DNA from: Pseudomonas versuta
Lineage (GTDB): Bacteria > Pseudomonadota > Gammaproteobacteria > Pseudomonadales > Pseudomonadaceae
Length of the DNA stretch: 64,000 nt
Direction: 5' to 3'
Assembly (NCBI RefSeq): GCF_001294575.1
Contig: NZ_CP012676.1
Coordinates: 4,004,001-4,068,000, forward strand
Shown here: piece by piece, positions 9,948 through 20,560 of the stretch
Position numbering within the stretch: the stretch's first letter is position 1
Layout: each line of letters starts with the position of its first letter
Notes under the pieces: model-generated
The model's database searches: none
What the model saw: only the letters and a program-made list of their open reading frames with translations
What the model was told of the DNA's origin: nothing
Position numbers and translations under genes: made by a program

Positions 9948-10775
9948 ATGCAGGCCGTACAGCGTCAGATTGCTGAAGAGCTCAAGGTCCAACCGCCGTT
10001 TAGCGACACCGCAGCCCTTGAGGCCGAGGTGGCACGACGCATTACCTTTATCCAGTGCTGCCTGCACAATTCCGGGCTCAAGACCCTGGTGCTGGGCATC
10101 AGCGGCGGGGTCGACTCGCTGACTGCAGGTTTGATGGCCCAGCGCGCGGTCAAACAACTGCGTGAACAGACTGGCGATCAGGCCTACCGCTTTATTGCCG
10201 TGCGCCTGCCATACGGCGTGCAGCACGACGAAATTGACGCCACTGCCGCTGTCGACTTTATTAACCCGGACGAACGTCAAACGGTGAATATCGGCCCGGC
10301 AGTAAAAGCACTGGCCGCCGAAGTTTCGGCCTTTGAAGGCAAGCCACACGCTACGGTGGATTTTGTGCTGGGCAACACCAAGGCGCGGATGCGCATGGTG
10401 GCGCAATACACCATCGCCGGGGCTACGGGTGGCCTGGTGATTGGTACTGACCACGCCGCTGAAGCAGTGATGGGCTTTTTCACCAAATTCGGTGACGGTT
10501 CCTGCGACCTGGCACCGCTCAGCGGGCTGGTCAAGAATCAGGTGCGCGCGATTGCACGTCACTTTGGTGCGCCAGAATCGCTGGTGGAGAAAGTCCCGAC
10601 CGCAGACCTTGAAGACCTGGAACCCGGCAAACCTGACGAAGCATCCCACGGCGTGACCTATGCCGAGATTGATGCCTTTTTGCACGGTCAGCCGGTGAGT
10701 CAGGACGCGTTTAACATCATCTGCCGCACGTACGAGAAGACCCAGCACAAGCGTGAGATGCCGCTGGCGCCTTGA
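9948..10775 (+). CDS. nadE: NadE, ammonia-dependent NAD+ synthetase
   Basis: Amidates nicotinate adenine dinucleotide to NAD+, the last step shared by de novo and salvage routes. The 275 residues correspond to the short, ammonia-using form without the glutaminase domain. The ATP-pyrophosphatase P-loop SGGVDS is at about residues 46-51 and the substrate motif [19 protein letters not shown] follows near 166. AAGGAG is 6 bases upstream of the ATG. Together with pncB it forms a two-gene NAD operon; AmaB next door is an NAD(P)-using enzyme, but a functional link is inference only. Confidence 0.95.
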   Translation: MQAVQRQIAEELKVQPPFSDTAALEAEVARRITFIQCCLHNSGLKTLVLGISGGVDSLTAGLMAQRAVKQLREQTGDQAYRFIAVRLPYGVQHDEIDATAAVDFINPDERQTVNIGPAVKALAAEVSAFEGKPHATVDFVLGNTKARMRMVAQYTIAGATGGLVIGTDHAAEAVMGFFTKFGDGSCDLAPLSGLVKNQVRAIARHFGAPESLVEKVPTADLEDLEPGKPDEASHGVTYAEIDAFLHGQPVSQDAFNIICRTYEKTQHKREMPLAP

Positions 10776-10788
10776 AGTAAGCCTTGCA

Positions 10789-10843
10789 CCTGTGGGAACT
10801 GGCTTGCCGGCGATGCAATCGCTGGCAACCCTGATCCCACAGG
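10789..10843. repeat. Second-type repeat hairpin downstream of nadE
   Basis: Outer arms CCTGTGGGA (10789-10797) and TCCCACAGG (10835-10843) are perfectly complementary, and an inner pair GCCGGCGAT / ATCGCTGGC matches at 8 of 9 positions. This is the TGTGGGA...TCCCACA type of pseudomonad intergenic repeat, different from the GAGCGAGC type elsewhere in the window. Confidence 0.65.
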
Positions 10844-10865
10844 TTTTGCACAGACTGAACATGTA

Positions 10866-10899
10866 CGAAAAAACGGAATGAACCCCACGTTTTTTTTCG
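10866..10899 (+). terminator. Probable rho-independent terminator of pncB-nadE
   Basis: CGAAAAAACG (10866-10875) can pair with CGTTTTTTTTCG (10888-10899) and the right arm itself is a run of eight T. The stem is AT-rich, so it may be a weak or factor-assisted terminator. Confidence 0.5.
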
Positions 10900-10962
10900 C
10901 TTGCCGCCTCTGCATTCAAAGGCTTTGATAGACGCCTATTTGGTCGCCAGAGCCCTGCCCCC

Positions 10963-11985
10963 ATGTCTTCTTTCGATGGTTTGTTCTCTCTTGTCGAGTC
11001 TGCGCTCGGTCAGCCTGCCGCTCACTGGCTGCGCGAGCATGTCGAGGTGCCCCGGGGGCTGCTGGCTTTCAGCTGGCATGAGCAGGCCGTGCACCGGGCC
11101 TGGCTGGCCGAAGCGTTAAACCTGTGCCTGCTGCACAAGCTGGTGGACGCCGTACCGGATGGCCGGCGCTACGTAGAGGAACAAGCGCTGCAAGGCCGCA
11201 AAGTGGTGTTTGACCATGGTGCGATTCGCACTGTCGACTGGCCCGCCAACGGCGAACTGCCCCGGGGCCGTCAGGCATTTTCGCGATTGCTGGAGCCACT
11301 GGGCTTTACCGATGTACGAACCTACCCGCTGACCAGGCTGAACATGACCGGGTGGGGCTATCGGCAGATGGACCTGCCAGAAGACATTGCGCAGTTTTTT
11401 GTCTCGGAATTACACCCGGGGCGATTTAGCCAGACGTTTCAGCAGGCGGTTACCCGCGTCGTCGGTTCCAGCCTCGATCCGCTGCAAGCCGAACACACCC
11501 GCATTCTCAAGCGCCTGAGCCTCACCCGCCATTGCCGCCTCGATGAGGCGCAAGCCCTGCTACCGGCGTTGTATCGAGCATTCGGCCGGCAACACGGCAC
11601 GGTGCTCGAAGCCGATTACCATTGCCTGCTCAGTGAAAGTGCAGAAATGGCCTGGATTGCCACCGAGGGCAACAGCTTCAACCATCTGACCGATCGGGTG
11701 CAGGATCTCGAAGCCTGTGTGGCACAACAACGGGACTTGCAGCGGCCGATGAAAGACAGCATCGAAGTCTCTGCCTCAGGCCGGGTGATGCAAACTGCGT
11801 ATCGCGCCTGCACGGTTACGCGAGGGCTGATCGATGCCGACGGGCATTATCGCGAGCATCAGGTGCCGGGCTCTTTTGTCGAGTTCATTGAGCGCAAGGT
11901 CGACCCGGAAAACGGGCGTATCGATCTGAATTTCGACAGCAGCAATGCCCAGGGCATTTTCAAGATGACTGATTCAAAAGCCTGA
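10963..11985 (+). CDS. DUF1338 protein, 2-oxoadipate dioxygenase/decarboxylase (HglS) superfamily
   Basis: Intact 340-residue protein of the DUF1338 fold. HglS-type members convert 2-oxoadipate to D-2-hydroxyglutarate with a mononuclear iron centre, a step of D-lysine breakdown. The expected metal residues can be seen: His85 in FDHGAIRT, His241 in GNSFNHLTDR and a Glu (307) in PGSFVEFIER. It is shorter than the roughly 460-residue P. putida HglS, so it is a distinct branch whose substrate may differ. No good ribosome site precedes the ATG at 10963. It stands alone between nadE and a bidirectional terminator, close to amaA/amaB, which strengthens a lysine-pathway role but does not prove it. 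Confidence 0.72.
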   Translation: MSSFDGLFSLVESALGQPAAHWLREHVEVPRGLLAFSWHEQAVHRAWLAEALNLCLLHKLVDAVPDGRRYVEEQALQGRKVVFDHGAIRTVDWPANGELPRGRQAFSRLLEPLGFTDVRTYPLTRLNMTGWGYRQMDLPEDIAQFFVSELHPGRFSQTFQQAVTRVVGSSLDPLQAEHTRILKRLSLTRHCRLDEAQALLPALYRAFGRQHGTVLEADYHCLLSESAEMAWIATEGNSFNHLTDRVQDLEACVAQQRDLQRPMKDSIEVSASGRVMQTAYRACTVTRGLIDADGHYREHQVPGSFVEFIERKVDPENGRIDLNFDSSNAQGIFKMTDSKA

Positions 11986-11995
11986 GCCCAAACGC

Positions 11996-12033
11996 AAACA
12001 GCCCTGAGCGCACAAGGCGCGTCAGGGCTGTTT
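11996..12033. terminator. Bidirectional rho-independent terminator between the DUF1338 gene and azu
   Basis: A 12-bp stem, AAACAGCCCTGA (11996-12007) with TCAGGGCTGTTT (12022-12033), has an A-run on one side and a T-run on the other, so it can act for both converging genes. The 14-base loop can itself pair through GCGC/GCGC. Confidence 0.85.
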
Positions 12034-12049
12034 ATTGGCTGGCCGGGTC

Positions 12050-12496
12050 TTATTTAAGAACCACGGAGCCTTTCATCATCGAGTTGTGGCCAGGGAATGT
12101 GCAGAAGAACTCGTACGTTTCAGCCGGGTTCAACTTCGACACGTCGAAGGTCACCGAATCTTTCTCACCGGCACCAATGATCTTGGTGTGGGCAATGATG
12201 CGGGTGTCGCCGTCTTTCAGGTAGTTTTTATCCAGCCCGGCTGCCATGCCATCAGTAGCAACACCTGCCATGTCTGCAGTTTTGCTCAACACCCAGTTAT
12301 GACCCATGACGTTTTTCGGCAAGCTGCCGGAGTGCGTCAGGTTAACGGTGAAAGTCTTGCAGGACTTGTCGATGACGATCTCTTTGGTGTTGTAAGACAT
12401 TTGGTCAGTCGAATCGACAGTCACAGCGCATTCAGCCGCCAGCAAATGGCCACTGGCCAGGGTCAAAAGGGATACCGCAAGAACTTTGGCAAACAT
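12050..12496 (-). CDS. azu: Azurin, periplasmic blue copper protein
   Basis: Small periplasmic electron carrier with a type 1 copper site, linked in pseudomonads to anaerobic and oxidative electron transfer. The 148-residue precursor has a signal peptide cleaved after about residue 20, so the mature protein begins AECAVTVDS. All copper ligands are present: Gly65, His66, Cys132, His137 and Met141 (mature 45, 46, 112, 117, 121). The disulfide cysteines (Cys23, Cys46) are also conserved. I chose the ATG at 12496 because GGAG lies 7 bases upstream; longer in-frame starts would spoil the signal peptide. It is monocistronic, ending at a shared terminator. Confidence 0.96.
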   Translation of the reverse strand: MFAKVLAVSLLTLASGHLLAAECAVTVDSTDQMSYNTKEIVIDKSCKTFTVNLTHSGSLPKNVMGHNWVLSKTADMAGVATDGMAAGLDKNYLKDGDTRIIAHTKIIGAGEKDSVTFDVSKLNPAETYEFFCTFPGHNSMMKGSVVLK

Positions 12497-12865
12497 GGTG
12501 TATCTCCAAGGCAGGGTATGAACAACCAATCTGTATACAGATTGCCCGAAAATTGTCTCGATTCCAATGATCTGAGTCATGCTCCTGGCGTTGATCGAAA
12601 CAATTCATCCATTGGGTCAACGCCGGGCTTATAACCTTAGGTCATCAATGCGGTATTCGGGGGAATAAGTGGCGGGACTTTCAGCGCTGATCAGCAGCTG
12701 CGATCACCTCCGGTCCGAGATTTAATCCACAACCGGCTTTTTCGGCAGTGTAGAGTCGTGTTTTCAGCGCAAAATAGCGACTTGCTAAAACCCAGCTAAC
12801 GGCTAAGCACTAATACAGGGCAGAATACGCGCCGCTCAACCCCTTCGACCCCCAGAGGATCGCCC
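12497..12865. other. Intergenic region between azu and the small charged protein gene
   Basis: 369 bases between divergent genes. Azurin promoters in pseudomonads are known to respond to ANR (site TTGAT-N4-ATCAA). Here TTGAT at 12591-12595 is followed four bases later by ACAAT, which keeps only one good half-site, so this is weak. The stretch from about 12720 to 12830 should hold the promoter of the downstream gene, but no box pair stands out. Confidence 0.4.
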
Positions 12866-13072
12866 ATGGCCAAACCAAATTACAACTTCGCTAAGCGTCA
12901 AAGAGACTTGGCTAAAGAGCAGAAGAAAGAGGAAAAGCTTGCCCGCAAGAAAGCGGCAGCTGAGGAAGGTACTGTAGAGCTGGATCCGAATGCCGACGTT
13001 GAAGTCGATGCAGAAGGTGATGTTGTCGCTGAAACCACCGACGCCGTAGAACAAAAAGCACCAGACGCGTAA
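12866..13072 (+). CDS. Small conserved charged protein of unknown function
   Basis: A 68-residue protein with sharply divided charge: residues 1-30 are strongly basic (NFAKRQRDLAKEQKK...ARKKA), residues 33-68 are acidic and rich in Asp, Glu, Val and Ala. The basic part is probably helical and could bind nucleic acid or ribosomes; the acidic part looks disordered. GAGG 7 bases before the ATG is a good ribosome site, which supports a real gene. I recall similar short proteins in other pseudomonads, but know no function. It is followed by a 13-bp hairpin terminator. Confidence 0.75.
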   Translation: MAKPNYNFAKRQRDLAKEQKKEEKLARKKAAAEEGTVELDPNADVEVDAEGDVVAETTDAVEQKAPDA

Positions 13073-13261
13073 CACCCTCGGCCCGGTTATCCACAACCCG
13101 GCCCACAGGATCTGTGATCAGGATCAGCAGCCCGGCTGTTGATCCTCGCAGTCCGCCTGATTGCCCCTGCTGCATCCTCAGACGTTCCAGGTCACCTACT
13201 CCTACATCCGGACATTAATCATGCCTGCTCGCGCCTGACGGGCTTGTGTGCGCGCAGAATG

Positions 13262-13294
13262 CACAACGCCAGCCCGAAGGCTGGCGTTGTGTTT
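13262..13294 (+). terminator. Hairpin terminator after the small charged protein gene
   Basis: A perfect 13-bp stem, CACAACGCCAGCC (13262-13274) with GGCTGGCGTTGTG (13279-13291), around the tetraloop CGAA, then TTT. The T-run is short. A second imperfect hairpin (GGATCAGCA ... TGTTGATCC, 13121-13145) lies closer to the gene. Confidence 0.65.
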
Positions 13295-13341
13295 GGCCAA
13301 TAGCGCTTTTGCAGGCGCCGGCAACCCGGCGCCAACAGAAG

Positions 13342-15648
<2,307 letters not shown>

Positions 15649-15722
15649 GTCGATGACCGGTGTTGAGTACAGAAAATTGGGCGCGTCATTTACGAAGAAA
15701 TTCGCGGGCGCGGAATATAGCA

Positions 15723-15762
15723 CAAAAAATGATCAATTCCGACGGTAATGGTCGGAATTGAT
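15723..15762 (-). terminator. Rho-independent terminator downstream of dnaB
   Basis: On the minus strand a perfect 12-bp stem (ATCAATTCCGAC and GTCGGAATTGAT, 7-base loop, 15732-15762) is followed by CATTTTTTG. It lies about 125 bases after the dnaB stop. The stretch in between (15765-15880) is GC-rich with repeat-like arms but no gene. Confidence 0.8.
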
Positions 15763-15885
15763 TGGAGCCTTGGATTGCGATCCCTCGCAGGCCTGACTTG
15801 CCGGCGATAGCCTCGGCGCGACCGCCAAGGCAATCACCTAGCCTGCAGCGCTGGCAAACCAGCACCCGCAGGGGCATGCGGGCCG

Positions 15886-17280
15886 TTAATCGTCGTCGAA
15901 GTTGTAGCTGCCCGGGGCCAGGTTTTCAAAACGCGTGTATTTGCCGATAAACGCCAGGCGCGTGGTGCCGATAGGGCCGTTACGCTGCTTGCCAATGATA
16001 ATTTCGGCAATGCCCTTGTGTTCGGTTTCGGGGTGATAGACCTCGTCCCGGTACACAAACATGATGACGTCGGCATCCTGCTCGATGGCGCCGGATTCAC
16101 GCAAGTCGGAGTTGATCGGGCGCTTGTTGGGCCGCTGCTCAAGAGAACGGTTGAGCTGCGACAGTGCAACCACCGGGCAATTGAATTCTTTGGCCAGCGC
16201 TTTCAACGAGCGGGAAATCTCGGAGATTTCGTTGGTCCGGTTGTCACCGCCCGAACCGGGGATCTGCATCAGTTGCAGGTAGTCGATCATGATCAAACCG
16301 ATCTCACCGTGTTCACGCACCAGACGACGGGTACGTGCGCGCATTTCCGACGGGCTGATGCCGGCCGTGTCATCGATGAACAGCTTGCGGTCGTTGAGCA
16401 GGTTGACCGCCGAGGTCAGGCGCGGCCAGTCATCGTCTTCCAGTCGACCGGCACGGACCTTGGTCTGGTCGATGCGGCCCAGGGACGACAGCATACGCAT
16501 GATCAGCGATTCGCCTGGCATCTCGAGGGAGTAAACCAGTACCGCTTTTTCGCTGCGCAATACCGCGTTTTCCACCAGGTTCATCGCAAAGGTGGTTTTA
16601 CCCATCGATGGACGACCGGCAACGATGATCAGGTCGGACGGCTGCAAGCCGCTGGTCATGCCATCGAGGTCGGTGTAGCCGGTGGACAGGCCGGTGATGG
16701 CGTTGTCGGTATTGAACAGCGTATCGATCCGGTCGATAGCCTTGGTCAGCAGGTCGTTGACGCTTACCGGGCCGCCGGTTTTTGGCCGGGCCTCGGCAAT
16801 TGCAAAGATCTGGCGCTCGGCTTCATCGAGAATTTCGGCCGCATTGCGCCCTTCAGGATTAAAAGCGCTATCGGCGATTTCGGTACTGATGCCGATCAGC
16901 TGGCGCAACGTGGCGCGCTCGCGAACGATCTGCGCATAAGCCTTGATGTTGGCGACCGATGGCGTGTTTTTCGCCAGCTCGCCCAGGTAGCCCAGGCCAC
17001 CGACTTGTGAGGTCTGACCTTCCTTGTCCAGTTGCTCGGCAAGGGTCACGACGTCAATCGGGGAGTTCTGGTCTGCCAGCTTGGCGATGGCGCGGAAGAT
17101 CAGGCGGTGGTCATGCCGATAGAAATCGCCGTCCGAGACCTGATCCAGCACGCGTTCCCAGGCGTTGTTGTCCAGCATCAGACCACCGAGCACAGCCTGT
17201 TCGGCCTCGATGGAATGCGGCGGCACCTTCAGGGCTGCGGTTTGCAGGTCATATTGCTCAGGAGCGGAGATATCGTTCAT
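15886..17280 (-). CDS. dnaB: DnaB, replicative DNA helicase
   Basis: Hexameric helicase that unwinds DNA ahead of the replisome. The 464-residue protein has the N-terminal DnaB domain (about 20-125), a linker and a RecA-like ATPase with Walker A GRPSMGKTT near residue 225 and Walker B LIMIDYLQLM near 330. The start at 17280 (MNDISAPEQYD) gives the usual pseudomonad length; an upstream hydrophobic extension to 17346 is not part of the family. No intein is present. It follows rplI after a terminator-like hairpin, so it may have its own promoter as well as read-through. Confidence 0.97.
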   Translation of the reverse strand: MNDISAPEQYDLQTAALKVPPHSIEAEQAVLGGLMLDNNAWERVLDQVSDGDFYRHDHRLIFRAIAKLADQNSPIDVVTLAEQLDKEGQTSQVGGLGYLGELAKNTPSVANIKAYAQIVRERATLRQLIGISTEIADSAFNPEGRNAAEILDEAERQIFAIAEARPKTGGPVSVNDLLTKAIDRIDTLFNTDNAITGLSTGYTDLDGMTSGLQPSDLIIVAGRPSMGKTTFAMNLVENAVLRSEKAVLVYSLEMPGESLIMRMLSSLGRIDQTKVRAGRLEDDDWPRLTSAVNLLNDRKLFIDDTAGISPSEMRARTRRLVREHGEIGLIMIDYLQLMQIPGSGGDNRTNEISEISRSLKALAKEFNCPVVALSQLNRSLEQRPNKRPINSDLRESGAIEQDADVIMFVYRDEVYHPETEHKGIAEIIIGKQRNGPIGTTRLAFIGKYTRFENLAPGSYNFDDD

Positions 17281-17329
17281 GGCCACTTGGTTAATTTGTA
17301 AAAGCTGGGGGTTTGAAATCAGGAACAGC

Positions 17330-17369
17330 AGAAAGACAAAGGGCACGACCTGTAAACAGGATCGTGCCC
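17330..17369 (-). terminator. Probable terminator/attenuator between rplI and dnaB
   Basis: GGGCACGA...TCGTGCCC with an inner CCTGT/ACAGG pair (17341-17369, one bulged base) forms a strong hairpin, followed on the minus strand by TTTGTCTTTCT. It should end most rpsF operon transcripts before dnaB. Confidence 0.75.
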
Positions 17370-17414
17370 GATGTTAACCGCCTGACACACAAGGTGCCAG
17401 TCAGTTAAGACTGC

Positions 17415-17861
17415 TTAAGCAGCTACCACAACAACGCGTACGGTTGCTTCAACTTCGGCGTGCAAGTGCACAGCCACGTCGAATTCGCCAACGTTGCGGA
17501 TAGTGCCGTTCGGCAGACGAACTTCGCTTTTTGCAACTTCAACGCCAGAGGCGGTCAGTGCATCAGCGATGTCGTGGGTGCCGATCGAACCGAACAGCTT
17601 GCCTTCGTCGCCAGCGGTGGCAGTGATAGTCACTTCCAGCTCAGCCAGTTGGGCAGCGCGTGTTTCAGCCGAAGCTTTTTTGTCTGCTGCTGCTTGTTCC
17701 AGCTCAGCACGACGCTCTTCAAACGCAGCCAGGTTGGCAGCGGTTGCAGCGGTAGCTTTGCCGTACGGCAGCAGGTAGTTACGACCGTAACCGGCCTTAA
17801 CATTTACTTTGTCGCCCAGGTTGCCCAGGTTCGCGACTTTTTCCAGAAGGATCAGTTGCAT
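17415..17861 (-). CDS. rplI: Ribosomal protein L9
   Basis: Large-subunit ribosomal protein that binds 23S rRNA near the L1 stalk with its N-domain and reaches out with a long helix to the C-domain. 148 residues, the normal length. The N-terminal signature [19 protein letters not shown] and [15 protein letters not shown] is present; residues about 45-75 form the Ala/Glu/Lys-rich connecting helix. AGAGGA precedes the ATG by 7 bases. It is the last gene of rpsF-rpsR-membrane protein-rplI, 19 bases after its neighbour. Confidence 0.97.
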   Translation of the reverse strand: MQLILLEKVANLGNLGDKVNVKAGYGRNYLLPYGKATAATAANLAAFEERRAELEQAAADKKASAETRAAQLAELEVTITATAGDEGKLFGSIGTHDIADALTASGVEVAKSEVRLPNGTIRNVGEFDVAVHLHAEVEATVRVVVVAA

Positions 17862-17880
17862 GTGAAAATCCTCTTAACTT

Positions 17881-18777
17881 TTAACCTTCACCGTCCGCAG
17901 AGTCTTTACCAGCGTCTTTCGGCGCCAGACGTCCGCGAAAATCAATCAGGCTGTCGACAATGGCCAGGACCACGAGTAACGGATAGATCAGCTGCATAAA
18001 CAGCAACAGCGTGACGTACAACCCCACCAGCCAAAACTTGGCCAGTCGCTTTTGCGCCACCAGCCCGTGTATCAGGGCCAGCCCGGCGAAGAACAACGCT
18101 ACGCTGCACAACGGCGTGAGCATGGCCATTTGAGGACCGAAATTCGGTCCTACAAGCATGCACGCCAGCAACAGTAACGCTGGACCCAGCGGTAGGCGGA
18201 TGCTGCGAAATTCGCTGGCAAAACCGCCCGGGTTGTACAACAACGCCTGCCAATAACGCCCGATAATCAGGCTAAGCACGCTGACGACCTGCATCAAAGC
18301 TGCAATCAAACCGGTGAGAACAGGGGCAATCAATGCTCCTAGGCGCGCTCGCTCTACGTCAGACAACTTGTCGTAGAGACCATTGAGGACCTGCGGCAGA
18401 AGTTTTTCCAACTCCTGCGCCATCGCACCAATGGGTTCGCGGAAAACCGTACCCAGGATCACGCCATACACTACACCCAACGCCACGCTGACCAGCAGCA
18501 CGCGATGCCAGGGCTGACCGGCGCGTAACATCATCGCCAATCCCAGAGATCCCAACAGCACCATCATGGTGCGAGGTTCTCCGATAAACCACCAGACCAA
18601 GGCCGGTAGTAGAGCCCACGTGAGGATGCTCAAGGCATCTCTCGGACCGCGCCGCAGGAGCACAAGGCAACCTGCAGCAGCACTCAACCAGAACAAAAAC
18701 GGCAATGCCGCACATCCGGCCACGATTAACGCGGCCTGCACACGGCCTCGCATGATGAACTCAGCTAAGGCGCGCAT
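17881..18777 (-). CDS. Multi-pass membrane protein in the ribosomal operon (DUF2232/YybS-like)
   Basis: Predicted inner-membrane protein of 298 residues with about eight hydrophobic segments and a charged C-terminal tail (RGRLAPKDAGKDSADGEG). A short amphipathic stretch near residues 130-145 (QELEKLLPQVLNGLYDKLSDVER) separates the N- and C-terminal membrane halves. It sits between rpsR (36 bases upstream) and rplI (19 bases downstream), on the same strand and surely co-transcribed. From memory, DUF2232/YybS-type proteins occur at the same position near rplI and dnaB in distant bacteria too. Function is unknown; I assign the family by context and topology, not by a decisive motif. Confidence 0.75.
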   Translation of the reverse strand: MRALAEFIMRGRVQAALIVAGCAALPFLFWLSAAAGCLVLLRRGPRDALSILTWALLPALVWWFIGEPRTMMVLLGSLGLAMMLRAGQPWHRVLLVSVALGVVYGVILGTVFREPIGAMAQELEKLLPQVLNGLYDKLSDVERARLGALIAPVLTGLIAALMQVVSVLSLIIGRYWQALLYNPGGFASEFRSIRLPLGPALLLLACMLVGPNFGPQMAMLTPLCSVALFFAGLALIHGLVAQKRLAKFWLVGLYVTLLLFMQLIYPLLVVLAIVDSLIDFRGRLAPKDAGKDSADGEG

Positions 18778-18813
18778 GCTTTCAATCCTTTACTACTTGT
18801 CGACTGCCCGGTC

Positions 18814-19044
18814 TCAGCGGCCGTGGCTGTCGGTGTAGGCCAGCAGGGCCAGGAAGCGGGCGCGCTTGATAGCGGTGGCCAGCTGACGCTGATAACGAGC
18901 TTTAGTACCGGTGATGCGGCTTGGAACAATTTTGCCGGTCTCGGATACGTAAGCTTTCAGAGTGTTGAGATCCTTGTAATCGATCTCTTTCACTTCTTCT
19001 GCGGTGAAGCGGCAGAATTTACGACGACGGAAGAAACGTGCCAT
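18814..19044 (-). CDS. rpsR: Ribosomal protein S18
   Basis: Small-subunit protein that forms a heterodimer with S6 on the platform of the 30S subunit. 76 residues with the conserved [20 protein letters not shown] start and the [19 protein letters not shown] core. It starts 28 bases after rpsF, the conserved order that supports balanced S6:S18 synthesis. In many bacteria the S6:S18 pair binds its own leader RNA; I did not identify such a leader here. Confidence 0.97.
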   Translation of the reverse strand: MARFFRRRKFCRFTAEEVKEIDYKDLNTLKAYVSETGKIVPSRITGTKARYQRQLATAIKRARFLALLAYTDSHGR

Positions 19045-19072
19045 GTAATTGGCTCCTCAAAAGGTCCGTGGA

Positions 19073-19498
19073 TTACTCGTCAGCGTTATCGCTGGCGTCG
19101 CTGTTATCGCTGTCATCGCCATCGGCGCTGTCAGAATGCTCAGGACGGTCACGACGCTCACGGCGCTCACTGCGGTTCTCTTCAGCCTTGAGCATCTCGG
19201 ACTGGCCAGTTACGGCTTCGTCGCGACGGATGACCAGGTTACGGATCACAGCATCGTTGTAACGGAAGTTGTCTTCCAGCTCAGCCAGGGCTTTGCCAGT
19301 GCACTCAACGTTCAGCATCACGTAGTGAGCCTTGTGAACATTGTTGATTGCGTAGGCCAGTTGACGACGGCCCCAATCTTCCAGACGGTGGATTTTGCCG
19401 CCGTCTTCTTCGATCAGCTTGGTGTAACGCTCTACCATGCCGCCGACTTGTTCGCTTTGATCCGGGTGGACCAAAAAGATGATTTCGTAATGACGCAT
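19073..19498 (-). CDS. rpsF: Ribosomal protein S6 with an acidic C-terminal tail
   Basis: Small-subunit ribosomal protein paired with S18. Residues 1-95 form the normal S6 domain ([18 protein letters not shown] start). Residues about 104-141 are a low-complexity tail, first Arg/Glu-rich and then Asp/Ser-rich, ending in SDNADE. RimK adds glutamates to the S6 C-terminus in E. coli and in P. fluorescens, so this tail is a likely substrate. AAGGAG lies 5 bases before the ATG. First gene of the operon. Confidence 0.96.
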   Translation of the reverse strand: MRHYEIIFLVHPDQSEQVGGMVERYTKLIEEDGGKIHRLEDWGRRQLAYAINNVHKAHYVMLNVECTGKALAELEDNFRYNDAVIRNLVIRRDEAVTGQSEMLKAEENRSERRERRDRPEHSDSADGDDSDNSDASDNADE

Positions 19499-19692
19499 GA
19501 ATGCTCCTTACGGGTTGTAGCCTGCCGCTAACTAAAAAGCGGTCAGACAAGGAGTGAATGACACTTGTGTGTCTTGCCTAGAGAGGCACATATGCGCCCG
19601 CCATGACGGCAAGGGGCGCAATTGTAGAGAAGGGGCAAGAGAGGTGCAAGGCAATTGGTGATTATTTGAACAATCTTTAATCACCGCAAACC

Positions 19693-19785
19693 TGTAGTCG
19701 CTGCTGAAGGGTGCGAGAGGGACCGCAGAGCCATCAAAAGAACGGATTGCTTCACAATCCTTCGCAGCCTGCGGCAGCGACTACA
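19693..19785. repeat. Long intergenic repeat with TGTAGTCGCTGC arms
   Basis: Perfect 12-base terminal arms (TGTAGTCGCTGC at 19693-19704, GCAGCGACTACA at 19774-19785) enclose about 70 bases with further partial symmetry (GGATTGcttcaCAATCC). From memory this is a recurrent intergenic element of fluorescent pseudomonads, unlike the GAGCGAGC REP type. It lies between rlmB (its end) and rpsF (its start region). Confidence 0.7.
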
Positions 19786-19792
19786 AGTATTG

Positions 19793-20560
19793 CTATTTCT
19801 TCTTTGAAGAAGTCTTGGCCTTGACGCTGCGCTGGCGCAGCGCTTCAAACAGGCAGACGCCCGTTGCGACCGATACGTTCAGACTGCTGACGCTACCGGC
19901 CATCGGCAGACGCACCAGATAATCGCAATGCTCACGAGTCAGGCGGCGCATGCCTTTGCCTTCAGCACCCATGATCAGGATGGTCGGGCCGGTCATGTCT
20001 TGGTCATAGAGTTCCTGCTCGGCTTCGCCGGCAGTGCCCACGATCCACAGTCCGCGCTGCTGAAGCTTTTTCAGCGTGGCAGCGAGGTTAGTAACTGCAA
20101 CCAACGGAATCACTTCCGCAGCGCCGCAGGCTACTTTTCGTACAGTCGGAGTCAGGGTTGCAGACTTGTCTTTAGGCACGATAACGGCCAAAGCACCCGC
20201 CGCATCCGCCGTGCGCAAGCAAGCGCCCAGGTTGTGCGGATCGGTCACGCCGTCCAGAACCAGAATCAGCGGAGCACCTTCGGTACGGTCCAGCAACTCG
20301 TTGAGCATGGCCTCGCCCCACACCTGACTCGGGCTCACTTCAGCCACGACGCCCTGGTGTACGCCTTCAACCCAAACGTCCATCTCGCGACGTTCAGCGT
20401 TACCGACATCAATCCGGTTTTCGGCAGCCAGCGCAATCAGGGTCTGAACGCGAGGATCGCTGCGGCTTTCAGCCAACCATACTTGCTTGACGCGTTTTGG
20501 ATGGTGACGAAGCAACGCTTCTACAGCGTGAATACCGTAGATTTTTTCCAACTGACTCAT
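19793..20560 (-). CDS. rlmB: RlmB, 23S rRNA (guanosine-2251 2'-O) methyltransferase
   Basis: SpoU/TrmH-family enzyme that methylates G2251 of 23S rRNA in the P-loop of the peptidyl transferase centre. 255 residues: an N-terminal substrate-binding domain (about 1-75) and a knotted methyltransferase domain with motif 1 NLGACLRTADAAG, motif 2 IMGAEGKGMR and motif 3 SLNVSVATGV. It starts inside the last codons of rnr (4-base overlap), so rnr-rlmB is a coupled pair, as in many gamma-proteobacteria. Confidence 0.95.
   Translation of the reverse strand: MSQLEKIYGIHAVEALLRHHPKRVKQVWLAESRSDPRVQTLIALAAENRIDVGNAERREMDVWVEGVHQGVVAEVSPSQVWGEAMLNELLDRTEGAPLILVLDGVTDPHNLGACLRTADAAGALAVIVPKDKSATLTPTVRKVACGAAEVIPLVAVTNLAATLKKLQQRGLWIVGTAGEAEQELYDQDMTGPTILIMGAEGKGMRRLTREHCDYLVRLPMAGSVSSLNVSVATGVCLFEALRQRSVKAKTSSKKK

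Noticed and set aside
12591..12604. ANR/FNR box upstream of azu
   Set aside because: Only one half-site (TTGAT) matches; the second half ACAAT departs at three of five positions, so I did not list it as a site.
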